From Variovorax sp. J2L1-78 (lineage in GTDB: Bacteria > Pseudomonadota > Gammaproteobacteria > Burkholderiales > Burkholderiaceae_C), in assembly GCF_030317205.1 (NCBI RefSeq), contig NZ_JASZYB010000001.1, positions 806,001 through 870,000 of the forward strand: DNA of 64,000 nucleotides, read 5' to 3'. The notes beneath the pieces are model-generated. The model did no database searches, was not told the DNA's origin, and was given only the letters and a program-made list of their open reading frames with translations. Positions within the stretch are counted from its first letter, which is position 1; every line of letters starts with the position of its first letter. A program made the position numbers and the translations under genes. Positions 8,813 through 17,079 of the stretch are shown here, in pieces.

Positions 8813-9501
8813 GCACGCTGGTCCTGTTCGACCTCGACAACACCTTGCTCGACGGGGATAGCGAAGTGCTGTGGGTCGATTTCCTGATGGCGCAAGGGCT
8901 GCTCGACGCAAGCTTCGCCGCGCGCAACGCCGAGATGGACGGCCGCTACCGCGCCGGCGAAGCCGAACCGGCGGACTTCTGCGAGTTCTTCGCCGCCACG
9001 CTCCAGGGCCGCACGCCCGCACAGTGGCATCCGGTGCGCGAAGCTTTCATGGCCCAGGTGATCCGGCCGCGCATTCCGCCGGCCGCCCGCGAACTGGTCC
9101 AGCAGCACGTCCTGCAAGGGGACCTGCTGGTGCTCACGAGCGCCACGAGCCGCTTCCTGGTCGAACGCACGGCGGCGGAACTGGGCTTCGAGCACCTGAT
9201 CGCCACCGAGCTCGCACAGGAGACGAGCGGCCGCTTCAGTGGGCGCACGCGTGGCACGCTCAACATGCGCGAAGGCAAGGTGACGCGCCTGCGCGCGTGG
9301 CTGGCCGAGCGCGGCGTGACCTCCGACGGGCTGCTGCGGACGGCCTTCTTCTACAGCGACTCCATCAACGACTTGCCCCTGCTGCTGGCCGTCGGACAAC
9401 CGGTTGTCGTCGACCCCGACACCCGTCTGGCGGCCGAGGCGCAGGCACGGCACTGGCCGGTGCTGCGTCTTGCACGCTCTTCCTTTTTCTCCGAAGCATG
9501 A
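8809..9501 (+). CDS. HAD-IB family hydrolase (probable phosphatase)
   Basis: A 230-residue protein of HAD subfamily IB. Motif I is F-D-L-D-N-T with nucleophile Asp8 and Asp10. Motif II is the T-S-A-T-S stretch near residue 107, and motif IV is S-D-S-I-N-D near 183-188. A helical cap lies between motifs I and II, as in SerB-like phosphatases. Such proteins hydrolyse small phosphomonoesters. It sits between permease and FAD oxidase with 4-bp overlaps on both sides, so it belongs to the phosphonate operon. Its substrate is unknown; a phosphorylated side product is a fair guess, not a finding. Confidence 0.85.
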   Translation: MSTLVLFDLDNTLLDGDSEVLWVDFLMAQGLLDASFAARNAEMDGRYRAGEAEPADFCEFFAATLQGRTPAQWHPVREAFMAQVIRPRIPPAARELVQQHVLQGDLLVLTSATSRFLVERTAAELGFEHLIATELAQETSGRFSGRTRGTLNMREGKVTRLRAWLAERGVTSDGLLRTAFFYSDSINDLPLLLAVGQPVVVDPDTRLAAEAQARHWPVLRLARSSFFSEA

Positions 9502-10625
9502 CTGAAACAAACACGAACTTCGACCTCGTCGTCGTCGGTGCCGGCATCGTCGGCCTGGCGCATGCCTACGTGGCCGCACAGCGCGGCTTGCGCGTGTGCG
9601 TGGTGGAGCGCGACGCGGCCTGCGTCGGCGCGTCGATCCGCAACTTCGGCTTCGTGACCGTCACGGGGCAGGGCGCCGGCGACACCTGGCGCCGCGCCCG
9701 GCGTGCCCGCGAGATCTGGGGCGAGGTCGCGCCGCAGGCCGGCATTGAGGCGGTGCACCAGGGCCTGTACCTCACGGCCTTCCGCCCGCAGGCGCTCAAA
9801 GTGCTCGAGGCCTTCATGGCCACCGAGATGGGGGAGGGCTGCGAACTGCTCGGCCTGGACGAAGCCGCCCGGCGCGCGCCGGTGCTGCAGCTGGACGGCG
9901 CCCAGGGCGTGCTCTACAGCCCGCACGAGATGCGCGTCGAGTCGCGCACCGCCATCGGCCTGCTGGCGCGCTGGCTGGCCGAGGCGCACGGTGTGGTGTT
10001 CCGTTTCGGCGAGGCCGTGCTCGAGGTCGCGACGCCGCGCGTGCGCACGTCGCGCGCGGTGCTGCATGGCGAGCGCGTGGCGGTGTGCACCAACACCGAC
10101 CTGAACGGCCTCTTCGCCGAGCGCCTGGTGCCACACCAGTTGCGCCTGTGCCAGCTGCACATGCTGCGGGTGCAGCCGGAGCATGGCTTCCGGCTGCCGG
10201 GCTCCGTGATGGCCGACCTGAGCCTGGTGCGCTACCACGGCTACAGCCAGTTGCCCGAGGCGGCGCCGCTGCTCGAGCAGATGCGCCGGGAGGAGGGCGA
10301 ATCGCTGGCCCACGGCATCCATCTCATCGTCGTGCAGAGCGCCGACGGTTCGCTGGTGGTGGGCGATTCGCACCACTACGGCGCCGTGCTCGAACCCTTC
10401 GCCGACCAGCGCGTCGATGACCTGATCCTGCGGCACCTGCGCGAGACGCTCAAGCTGCAGCAGGCCACCGTGACCCAGCGCTGGGTCGGCACCTACCCCT
10501 CGTCGGCCAGCACCGACTGCCTGATCGACCGCCCCGACGACGCCACGCGGATGGTGATCGTCACCAGCGGCACCGGCGCCAGCACCGCCTTCGGCATCGC
10601 CGAAGAAGTGTTCGCGGATTGGTAA
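9498..10625 (+). CDS. FAD-dependent amine oxidoreductase of phosphonate operons (TIGR03364 type)
   Basis: A 375-residue DAO-fold flavoprotein. The N-terminal dinucleotide site V-V-G-A-G-I-V-G-L-A-H-A is at about residues 12-23, a conserved E near 42 should bind the ribose, and G-T-G-A-S-T-A-F-G lies near the C-terminus. It resembles the FAD oxidoreductases that recur in phosphonate clusters. Some of these have been reported to oxidise N-methyl-AEP, and some AEP itself, directly to phosphonoacetaldehyde. With no PhnW transaminase in this cluster, and phnX next door, it is the best candidate for making phosphonoacetaldehyde here. The start ATG overlaps the HAD stop. The exact substrate is not readable. 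Confidence 0.85.
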   Translation: MTETNTNFDLVVVGAGIVGLAHAYVAAQRGLRVCVVERDAACVGASIRNFGFVTVTGQGAGDTWRRARRAREIWGEVAPQAGIEAVHQGLYLTAFRPQALKVLEAFMATEMGEGCELLGLDEAARRAPVLQLDGAQGVLYSPHEMRVESRTAIGLLARWLAEAHGVVFRFGEAVLEVATPRVRTSRAVLHGERVAVCTNTDLNGLFAERLVPHQLRLCQLHMLRVQPEHGFRLPGSVMADLSLVRYHGYSQLPEAAPLLEQMRREEGESLAHGIHLIVVQSADGSLVVGDSHHYGAVLEPFADQRVDDLILRHLRETLKLQQATVTQRWVGTYPSSASTDCLIDRPDDATRMVIVTSGTGASTAFGIAEEVFADW

Positions 10626-10644
10626 ACCCTCTTCCCTTCTTCCT

Positions 10645-11460
10645 ATGACTTCCAAACCAACCACCCTCGGCGCCGTCGTCTTCGACTGGGCCGGCACCAT
10701 CCTCGACTTCGGCTCCTGCGCCCCGATGGGCGCCTTCGTGCGCCTGTTCGAGAAGTTCGGCGTCGAACTCACCATCGCCGAGGCGCGCGGTCCCATGGGC
10801 ATGGCCAAGTGGGACCACATCCATGCGCTCGGCCAATTGCCGCGCGTCGCGGCGCAATGGCAGACGGTGCACGGCACGCCCTTCGGCAACGCCGACGTGG
10901 ACCACCTCTACGAGGTCTTCACGCCGATGAACGCGGCGGTGGTGGCCGACTTCGCCGATTTCATTCCGGGCGCCGTGGCGATGGTCGATGCCCTGCGCGC
11001 GCGCGGGCTGAAGATCGGCTCGACCACCGGCTACAACCGCCCGATCATGGACATCGTGACGCCCATCGCCGCCGCTGGCGGCTACGTGCCGGACAACCTG
11101 GTGTGCGCCGGCGACCTGGCGGCCGGCCGTCCATCACCGCTCATGATGTACCGCACCTTCGCCGACATCGGCGTGTGGCCGCCGTCGCGCGTGGTGAAGG
11201 TGGACGACACCGGCGTCGGCATCGAGGAAGGCCTGAACGCCGGCACCTGGACGGTCGGCCTGGCCATCAGCGGCAACGCGGTCGGCTTGCCGCTGGCGCA
11301 ATGGGAGGCGCTCGACGCGGCACAGCAGGCGGTGCTGCGTCAGGCCGCGACCGCCAAGCTGAAGGCGGCCGGCGCGCACTACGTGATCGACAGCGTGGCC
11401 GACCTGATGCCCGTCATCGAAGACATCGAGGCGAAGCTCAAGCAGGGCATCACGCCCTGA
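10645..11460 (+). CDS. phnX: Phosphonoacetaldehyde hydrolase (phosphonatase)
   Basis: A 271-residue HAD-family enzyme that hydrolyses phosphonoacetaldehyde to acetaldehyde and phosphate. Diagnostic points are seen. Motif I is F-D-W-A-G-T, with nucleophile Asp14 and Ala16 in place of the usual second Asp, as in true phosphonatases. G-M-A-K-W-D-H carries Lys55, which should form the Schiff base with the aldehyde. A late V-K-V-D-D-T motif completes the HAD core. Length matches the family. It closes the rightward phosphonate operon, 19 bp after the FAD oxidase, and converges with ligE. Confidence 0.96.
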   Translation: MTSKPTTLGAVVFDWAGTILDFGSCAPMGAFVRLFEKFGVELTIAEARGPMGMAKWDHIHALGQLPRVAAQWQTVHGTPFGNADVDHLYEVFTPMNAAVVADFADFIPGAVAMVDALRARGLKIGSTTGYNRPIMDIVTPIAAAGGYVPDNLVCAGDLAAGRPSPLMMYRTFADIGVWPPSRVVKVDDTGVGIEEGLNAGTWTVGLAISGNAVGLPLAQWEALDAAQQAVLRQAATAKLKAAGAHYVIDSVADLMPVIEDIEAKLKQGITP

Positions 11461-11478
11461 ATCCGGCCCTGGGCCCGC

Positions 11479-12324
11479 TCAGATGCCGGGCTCGCTGCGT
11501 ACCCGCATGAAGCGCGCGAAGCGGGGCAGGCCGCTCGGGTTGGTGCCGTTGTAGCGGTAGGTCACCCAGGTGCCGACCGGTGGCGGGTCGCGGCGCTGGG
11601 CGTCGGTGAAGCCGCCACCCAGCTTGAAGCGCCGCCCCTCCGGCGTCTCAACGACCAGGGCACCCAGATGGCTCGCATGCCGGCCCTGGCCGGCCGTGTG
11701 GCCGACGACGCGTGCCTCGGCATCGTCGTAGGGCTTGACTTTCAGCAGGTCGGCGTTGCGCTCACCGCGGTACGGCGCGCCGCCGCGATGGAGCATCAGG
11801 CCCTCGCCGCCGAGCTTCACGGTCTTGTTCAGCAAGGCCTGCAGCGCCTCGTGCGTGGTGGCGCGCTGCTGCGCGACCGGCACCACCCATGGCGCGGCGG
11901 TGATGGGCAGCAGCTTGCGCAACGCCGCCAGCCGCGCATCGAAGTCGCCGGGCTGGGCCGGCAAATCGAACACCATGAAGCGGATCTCGCGCCAGGCGGT
12001 ATCGTTCGGGATCTGGCTGCGCACGGTCGATGTCGCCAGCTCGAAGCGGCCACGGCCGGCCCAGAGTTCGCCGTCGAGTGGCACGGCAGGCAAGGGGGCC
12101 GTGAACCAGGCCGGTGCCGCCACGCGCGTGCCGCCGCGCGTCCAGAGCTGCTTGCCGTCCCAGTAGCCGCGCACGCCATCGTATTTCTCGCTGACCCAGT
12201 AGCCCTCGAGCGGCATGCCGGGCCGGTACACGTCGGCCAGCATCAATGCCGGCGCGGCGGCGCGCGCGAGCGGCGGCAGGGCACTCGCCAGCCCAGCCGC
12301 CATCAGAAAGTGACGTCGTTTCAT
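11479..12324 (-). CDS. ligE: Exported minimal ATP-dependent DNA ligase (LigE type)
   Basis: A 281-residue ATP-dependent DNA ligase limited to the nucleotidyltransferase and OB domains. Motif I E-K-Y-D-G-V-R has the adenylation Lys at about residue 47, D-G-E-L is motif III, G-E-G-L-M-L is motif IV, and L-K-V-K-P is motif V. The N-terminus (residues 1-22) is a signal peptide with R-R-H-F-L-M and a hydrophobic stretch, so the protein should leave the cytoplasm, as described for many LigE proteins. LigE has been linked to handling extracellular or incoming DNA. It is a single gene, 42 bp from fabI on the same strand, and converges with phnX. Confidence 0.9.
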   Translation of the reverse strand: MKRRHFLMAAGLASALPPLARAAAPALMLADVYRPGMPLEGYWVSEKYDGVRGYWDGKQLWTRGGTRVAAPAWFTAPLPAVPLDGELWAGRGRFELATSTVRSQIPNDTAWREIRFMVFDLPAQPGDFDARLAALRKLLPITAAPWVVPVAQQRATTHEALQALLNKTVKLGGEGLMLHRGGAPYRGERNADLLKVKPYDDAEARVVGHTAGQGRHASHLGALVVETPEGRRFKLGGGFTDAQRRDPPPVGTWVTYRYNGTNPSGLPRFARFMRVRSEPGI

Positions 12325-12366
12325 CTCGACCCTCCCAGGTCACTCTCCCGTTCGGAGAGCAGTCGA

Positions 12367-13158
12367 TCAGGCGGCAGGTTCGTCGATGCCGCCCACCACG
12401 TTGCTGAAGCCACCATCCACGTAGGTGATCTCGGCCGTCACACCACCGGCCAAGTCGCTCAGCAGGAAGGCCGCCACGTTGCCGACATCCTCGATCGTGA
12501 TGTTGCGGCGGATCGGTGACACCTCGGCCACGGTCGAGAGGATCTTGCCGAAGCCCTTGATGCCGCTGGCCGCGAGCGTCTTGACCGGGCCGGCGCTGAT
12601 GCCGTTCACGCGCATGCCCTTGGGGCCGAGCGACTGCGCCAGGTAGCGCACCGAGGCTTCGAGGCTGGCCTTGGCCAGACCCATGGTGTTGTAGTTGGGC
12701 AGTGCGCGAATGGCGCCCAGGTACGTCAGCGTGAGCAGCGCCGACTTGTCGCGCAGGTAGGGCAGGGCTGCCTTGGCCATCGCCGGGAAGCTGTAGGCGC
12801 TGATGTCATGCGCGATCTTGAAGCCTTCGCGCGACAGGCCGTCGAGGAAGTCGCCTGCGATCGCCTCGCGCGGGGCGAAGCCGATGCTGTGCACGAAGCC
12901 GTCGAACTGCGGCCAGGTCTGCGAGAGGTCGGCGAAGAGCTTCTCGATCTGCGCGTCGTCGCCCACGTCGCAGTCGAAGATCAGCTTCGAATCGAAGTCG
13001 GCGGCGAATTCGGTGATACGGTCCTTGAATCGCTCGCCGACGTAGCTGAAGGCGAGTTCCGCGCCCTGTTGATGACAGGCCTTGGCGATGCCGTAGGCGA
13101 TCGAACGGTTGCTCAGCACGCCCGTGATCAGAATTTTTTTGCCGGAAAGAAAGCCCAT
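12367..13158 (-). CDS. fabI: Enoyl-[acyl-carrier-protein] reductase (NADH)
   Basis: A 263-residue atypical short-chain dehydrogenase that performs the last reduction of each fatty acid elongation round. It has the FabI-specific start [12 protein letters not shown] and the N-R-S-I-A-Y-G cofactor loop. The active pair Tyr-(x)6-Lys lies in Y-N-T-M-G-L-A-K. The C-terminal [13 protein letters not shown] is typical. The ATG at 13158 has GAGG upstream; a start further out (13197) would add residues not seen in the family and overlap yejA. It is the usual target of triclosan-type inhibitors. Confidence 0.97.
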   Translation of the reverse strand: MGFLSGKKILITGVLSNRSIAYGIAKACHQQGAELAFSYVGERFKDRITEFAADFDSKLIFDCDVGDDAQIEKLFADLSQTWPQFDGFVHSIGFAPREAIAGDFLDGLSREGFKIAHDISAYSFPAMAKAALPYLRDKSALLTLTYLGAIRALPNYNTMGLAKASLEASVRYLAQSLGPKGMRVNGISAGPVKTLAASGIKGFGKILSTVAEVSPIRRNITIEDVGNVAAFLLSDLAGGVTAEITYVDGGFSNVVGGIDEPAA

Positions 13159-13195
13159 GGAGTTGCCTCGTGAAAATCTTGGGCAGAATTCTCGC

Positions 13196-14992
13196 ATGCG
13201 TGGTTGGCTGCTCCTGGTGATGTTGCTCTCGGCGGCCCCCTCGTGGGCCGCCCATGCCTACGCGCAGTTCGGCGATGTGAAGTACCCGTCGGGTTTCACG
13301 AACTTCAGCTACGTGAATCCGCAGGCGCCCAAGGGCGGCGAGATCCGCATGGTGCCGCCCACGCGGCCGACCAACTTCGACAAGTTCAACCCCTTCACGC
13401 TCAAGGGGACCGCGCCGTACGGCATCGGTTCGCTGATGATCGAGAGCCTGCTGACCGGCAACTCGGAAGAACCAACCACGGCCTACGGGCTGCTGGCCGA
13501 CGACGTCGACGTCGCGGCAGACAAGCAGTCGGCCACCTTCCGGCTGAACCCGAAGGCGCGCTTCCACGACGGCTCGCCGGTGCAGGCGGCCGACGTGGTG
13601 CATTCCTTCCGCATGCTGATGAGCAAGGAGGCGGCGCCGCAGTTCAAGACCATCTACGCCGAGGTGAAGGACGTGGTCGCCGTCGACGAGCGCACCGTGC
13701 GATTCGACTTCGCCAGCCCGAACCCCGAACTGCCGCTGGTGGTGGGTGGCATGGCCGTCTTCAGCCGTGCCTGGGGTCGGGGCAAGCCCTTCGACCAGAT
13801 CACGACCGAGGTGCCGATCGGTTCGGGCCCCTACAAGATCGCCAACCCGCGCATGGGCCGCGACATCACCTACACGCGCGATCCGGCCTACTGGGGCGCC
13901 GACCTGCCGGTGCGCAAGGGGCAGTTCAACTTCGACCGCGTGACCTTCAAGATTTATCTCGACGAGACGTCGAAGTTCGAGGGGCTGAAGGCCGGCGAAT
14001 ACGACTTCATGCGCGAGTTCACCTCCCGCAACTGGGCGCGCCAATACACGGGCAAGCAGTTCACGTCGGGCGAGCTCGTCAAGCGCGCCTTCGAGAACAA
14101 GAACCCCGGCGATTTCCAGGGCTACGTCTTCAATGTGCGCAAGGACAAGTTCAAGGACATCCGCGTGCGCCAGGCCATCGGCCTCGCGATGGACTTCGAG
14201 TGGCTCAACAAGCAACTCTTCTACGGCTTGTACAAACGGGTCGAAGGCTACTACCCCAACAGCGAGTTCCATGCCGAGGGCCTGCCCAAGCCGGAGGAGC
14301 TCGCGCTGCTCGAGCCGTTGCGCGGCCAGTTGCGACCCGAAGTCTTCGGGCCTGCGGTGGTGTCGCCGAGCACCGCGCCGCCCGGTAGCCTGCGCGAGAA
14401 CCTCCGCAAGGCACGCGGGTTGCTTGCGGAAGCCGGATGGACCTACCGCGACGGCGCGTTGCGCAACGCGAAGAACGAACCCTTCACCATCGAGTTCCTC
14501 AACGACCAGCCCTCGCTGATTCGCGTGGCCACGCCCTTCCAGACCGCGTTGCAGAAGCTGGGCATCCAGATGAGCTTCCGCACGGTCGACTTCTCGCTGT
14601 CGCAGCAGCGCATGGACAGCTTCGACTTCGAGATGACGTCACTTCGGCTGCAAGGCAGCACCGCGCCGGGCGGCGAATTGCTGGAACTGTTCGGATCGAA
14701 GGCCGCCTCCACCAACGGCTCGTCGAACATCTGGGGCATCGCCGACCCGGCGGTCGACGCGCTGCTGCAGAAGGTGGTGGCGTCGAAGACGCGGCCCGAA
14801 CTGGTCACCGCCATGCGCGCCCTCGACCGGGTGTTGTCGCACGGCTACTACTCGGTGCCGCACTACTACGGCGATGCCTTCCTGATCGGTTACCGGCCGG
14901 CGCCTTTCGTGTTGCCGCCGACCATCCCGCCGTATTACCAGGCCGACATTTGGGCCATGAGCACCTGGTGGGCCTCGCCCGCGAACAAGTGA
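13196..14992 (+). CDS. yejA: Microcin C/peptide-type ABC transporter, periplasmic binding protein
   Basis: A 598-residue family 5 (oligopeptide type) binding protein of the YejA group, first gene of yejABEF. A signal peptide ([18 protein letters not shown]) is followed by an A-Q-F-G-D-V-K-Y-P start typical of YejA. It should deliver peptides or oligopeptide-like compounds in the periplasm; E. coli YejABEF imports microcin C. The start at 13196 is preferred because it gives the clean signal peptide, although no clear ribosome site precedes it. An upstream ATG at 13157 would overlap the fabI start codon. Confidence 0.9.
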   Translation: MRGWLLLVMLLSAAPSWAAHAYAQFGDVKYPSGFTNFSYVNPQAPKGGEIRMVPPTRPTNFDKFNPFTLKGTAPYGIGSLMIESLLTGNSEEPTTAYGLLADDVDVAADKQSATFRLNPKARFHDGSPVQAADVVHSFRMLMSKEAAPQFKTIYAEVKDVVAVDERTVRFDFASPNPELPLVVGGMAVFSRAWGRGKPFDQITTEVPIGSGPYKIANPRMGRDITYTRDPAYWGADLPVRKGQFNFDRVTFKIYLDETSKFEGLKAGEYDFMREFTSRNWARQYTGKQFTSGELVKRAFENKNPGDFQGYVFNVRKDKFKDIRVRQAIGLAMDFEWLNKQLFYGLYKRVEGYYPNSEFHAEGLPKPEELALLEPLRGQLRPEVFGPAVVSPSTAPPGSLRENLRKARGLLAEAGWTYRDGALRNAKNEPFTIEFLNDQPSLIRVATPFQTALQKLGIQMSFRTVDFSLSQQRMDSFDFEMTSLRLQGSTAPGGELLELFGSKAASTNGSSNIWGIADPAVDALLQKVVASKTRPELVTAMRALDRVLSHGYYSVPHYYGDAFLIGYRPAPFVLPPTIPPYYQADIWAMSTWWASPANK

Positions 14993-15005
14993 ACGGGCGC
15001 CGCGC

Positions 15006-16040
15006 ATGACCAGCTACATCCTCAAACGCCTGCTGCTTATGGTGCCGACGCTGTTTGGCGTGCTGCTGCTGACCTTCGTCGTGATCCAGTTCGTGCCGGG
15101 TGGTCCGGTGGAGCAGATGGTGGCGCAGCTGCAGGGGCGCGACTCCGGCGGTGAACGCGCGGCGTCGAGCGGGGCCGGCTACCGCGGCCGCCAGGGCCTG
15201 GACGAGAAGCGCATCGCGGAGATCAAGCAACTCTACGGTTTCGACAAGCCCGCGCACGAGCGCTTCTGGCAGATGCTCAAGAGCTACGCGCGCTTCGACC
15301 TCGGGACCAGCTTCTACCAGCGCAAGGACGTGTGGCAGCTGGTGAAGGAAAAGATGCCGGTGTCGATCAGCCTCGGCCTCTGGACCTTCTTCATCAGCTA
15401 CCTGATCGCGGTGCCGCTGGGCGTGGCGAAGGCGGTGCGGGCCGGCTCGCGCTTCGACTTCGTCACCACGCTCATCGTGCTGATCGGCTACGCCATTCCC
15501 GGCTTCGTGCTGGGCGTCGCGTTGCTGGTGATTTTCGGCGGACAGCTGCAGTGGTTTCCGTTGCGCGGGCTCACGTCGCCCAACTGGGAAGCGATGGGGT
15601 GGGGCGCACGCATCGTCGACTACCTCTGGCATATCACCCTGCCGATCACGGCGATGGTGCTCGGCAGCTTCGCGGTGACGGCCATGCTGACCAAGAATTC
15701 CTTCCTCGAGGAAATCCGCAAGCAGTACGTGCTGACGGCGCGCGCGAAGGGGCTGAGCGAGCGGCAGGTGCTGTGGAAGCACGTCTTCCGCAATGCGCTC
15801 ATTCCGATCGTCACCGGTTTTCCGGCGGCCTTCATCGGCGCCTTCTTCACTGGCGCGCTGCTGATCGAAACGCTGTTCTCGCTCGACGGCCTCGGCCTGC
15901 TGAGCTACGAGAGCGTGATCCGGCGCGACTACCCAGTCGTGCTGGGCACGCTCTATCTCTTCACGCTGATCGGGCTGGTGACCAAGCTGATCAGCGACCT
16001 TTGCTACGTGTGGGTCGACCCGAGGGTGAAGTTTGACTGA
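15006..16040 (+). CDS. yejB: Microcin C/peptide-type ABC transporter, permease B
   Basis: A 344-residue OppB-like inner membrane permease with an N-terminal helix (S-Y-I-L-K-R-L-L-L-M-V-P-T), a periplasmic loop rich in charged residues (about 40-130) and the usual cluster of five more helices. The permease loop motif near residues 240-260 (T-A-R-A-K-G-L-S-E) contacts the ATPase. It starts 13 bp after yejA and overlaps yejE by 8 bp. The long insert near residues 45-65 (G-R-D-S-G-G-E-R) is a feature of YejB proteins. Confidence 0.93.
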   Translation: MTSYILKRLLLMVPTLFGVLLLTFVVIQFVPGGPVEQMVAQLQGRDSGGERAASSGAGYRGRQGLDEKRIAEIKQLYGFDKPAHERFWQMLKSYARFDLGTSFYQRKDVWQLVKEKMPVSISLGLWTFFISYLIAVPLGVAKAVRAGSRFDFVTTLIVLIGYAIPGFVLGVALLVIFGGQLQWFPLRGLTSPNWEAMGWGARIVDYLWHITLPITAMVLGSFAVTAMLTKNSFLEEIRKQYVLTARAKGLSERQVLWKHVFRNALIPIVTGFPAAFIGAFFTGALLIETLFSLDGLGLLSYESVIRRDYPVVLGTLYLFTLIGLVTKLISDLCYVWVDPRVKFD

Positions 16041-17079
16041 CGCCGCGCCCACCGTGAGCCCATCGCCGGGCCAGCGCGCCTGGCGCCGCTTCAAGCGCAA
16101 CCGCCTGGGCTTCTGGAGCCTGGTGATCTTCAGCGTGCTGGTGGTGGCGAGCCTGTTCGCCGAGGTGCTGTCGACCGACAAGCCGCTGGTCGTGCGCTAC
16201 GAAGGCACGACCTATTTCCCGGTGCTGCGCGACTATTCCGAGAAGACCTTCGGCGGCGACTTCGAGACGCCGGCCGACTACCTCGACCCTTTCATCCGCG
16301 AGCGCATCACGCAAGGCAGCAACTGGGCGATCTACGCGCCCAACCCCTACGGCCCGAAGACGCTCAACTACTTCGCGAGCTCGCCGAACCCGGCCGCGCC
16401 GTCTCGCGAGAACTTCTTCGGCAGCGACGACCGCGGCCGCGACCTGCTGGCGCAGTTGATCTACGGCTTCCGCGTGAGCGTGCTGTTCGCGCTGGCGCTG
16501 ACCTTCATTGGCGTGGTGCTGGGCGTCATCACCGGCGCCATCCAGGGCTTCTTCGGTGGCAAGACCGACCTGGCCTTCCAGCGCTTCATCGAGATCTGGG
16601 GCTCGATGCCCGAGCTCTACCTGCTCATCATCTTCAGCGCCATCTTCGCGCCCAGCGTCGCGCTGCTGCTGGTGCTGCTGAGCCTGTTCGGCTGGATGGG
16701 GCTGTCGGACTACGTGCGGGCCGAGTTCTTGCGCAACCGCCAAATGGACTACGTGCGGGCCGCGCGGGCGCTGGGCGTGTCGAACCTGCAGATCATGCGG
16801 CGCCACATCCTGCCCAACAGCATGACGCCGGTCGTCACCTTCCTGCCGTTCCGCATGAGCGCGGCGATTCTGGCGCTGACCTCGCTCGACTTCCTCGGCC
16901 TGGGTGTGCCGCCGGGCACGCCGTCGCTGGGCGAACTGCTGAGCCAGGGCAAAGCCAACATCGACGCCTGGTGGATCTCGCTGTCGACCTTCGGCGTGCT
17001 GGTGGTGACGCTGATGCTGCTCACCTTCATGGGCGACGCGCTGCGCGACGCGCTCGACCCCCGAAAGATGGACACGTGA
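16033..17079 (+). CDS. yejE: Microcin C/peptide-type ABC transporter, permease E
   Basis: A 348-residue OppC-like permease. The N-terminus (W-R-R-F-K-R-N-R-L-G-F-W-S-L) and the large periplasmic region before the second helix fit YejE. The loop motif Y-V-R-A-A-R-A-L-G-V-S near residue 240 should touch YejF. The start is taken as TTG at 16033, overlapping yejB; a GTG at 16054 is an alternative that would remove only seven residues. The stop overlaps the next GTG start (GTGA), so yejF is coupled. Confidence 0.92.
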   Translation: MTDAAPTVSPSPGQRAWRRFKRNRLGFWSLVIFSVLVVASLFAEVLSTDKPLVVRYEGTTYFPVLRDYSEKTFGGDFETPADYLDPFIRERITQGSNWAIYAPNPYGPKTLNYFASSPNPAAPSRENFFGSDDRGRDLLAQLIYGFRVSVLFALALTFIGVVLGVITGAIQGFFGGKTDLAFQRFIEIWGSMPELYLLIIFSAIFAPSVALLLVLLSLFGWMGLSDYVRAEFLRNRQMDYVRAARALGVSNLQIMRRHILPNSMTPVVTFLPFRMSAAILALTSLDFLGLGVPPGTPSLGELLSQGKANIDAWWISLSTFGVLVVTLMLLTFMGDALRDALDPRKMDT

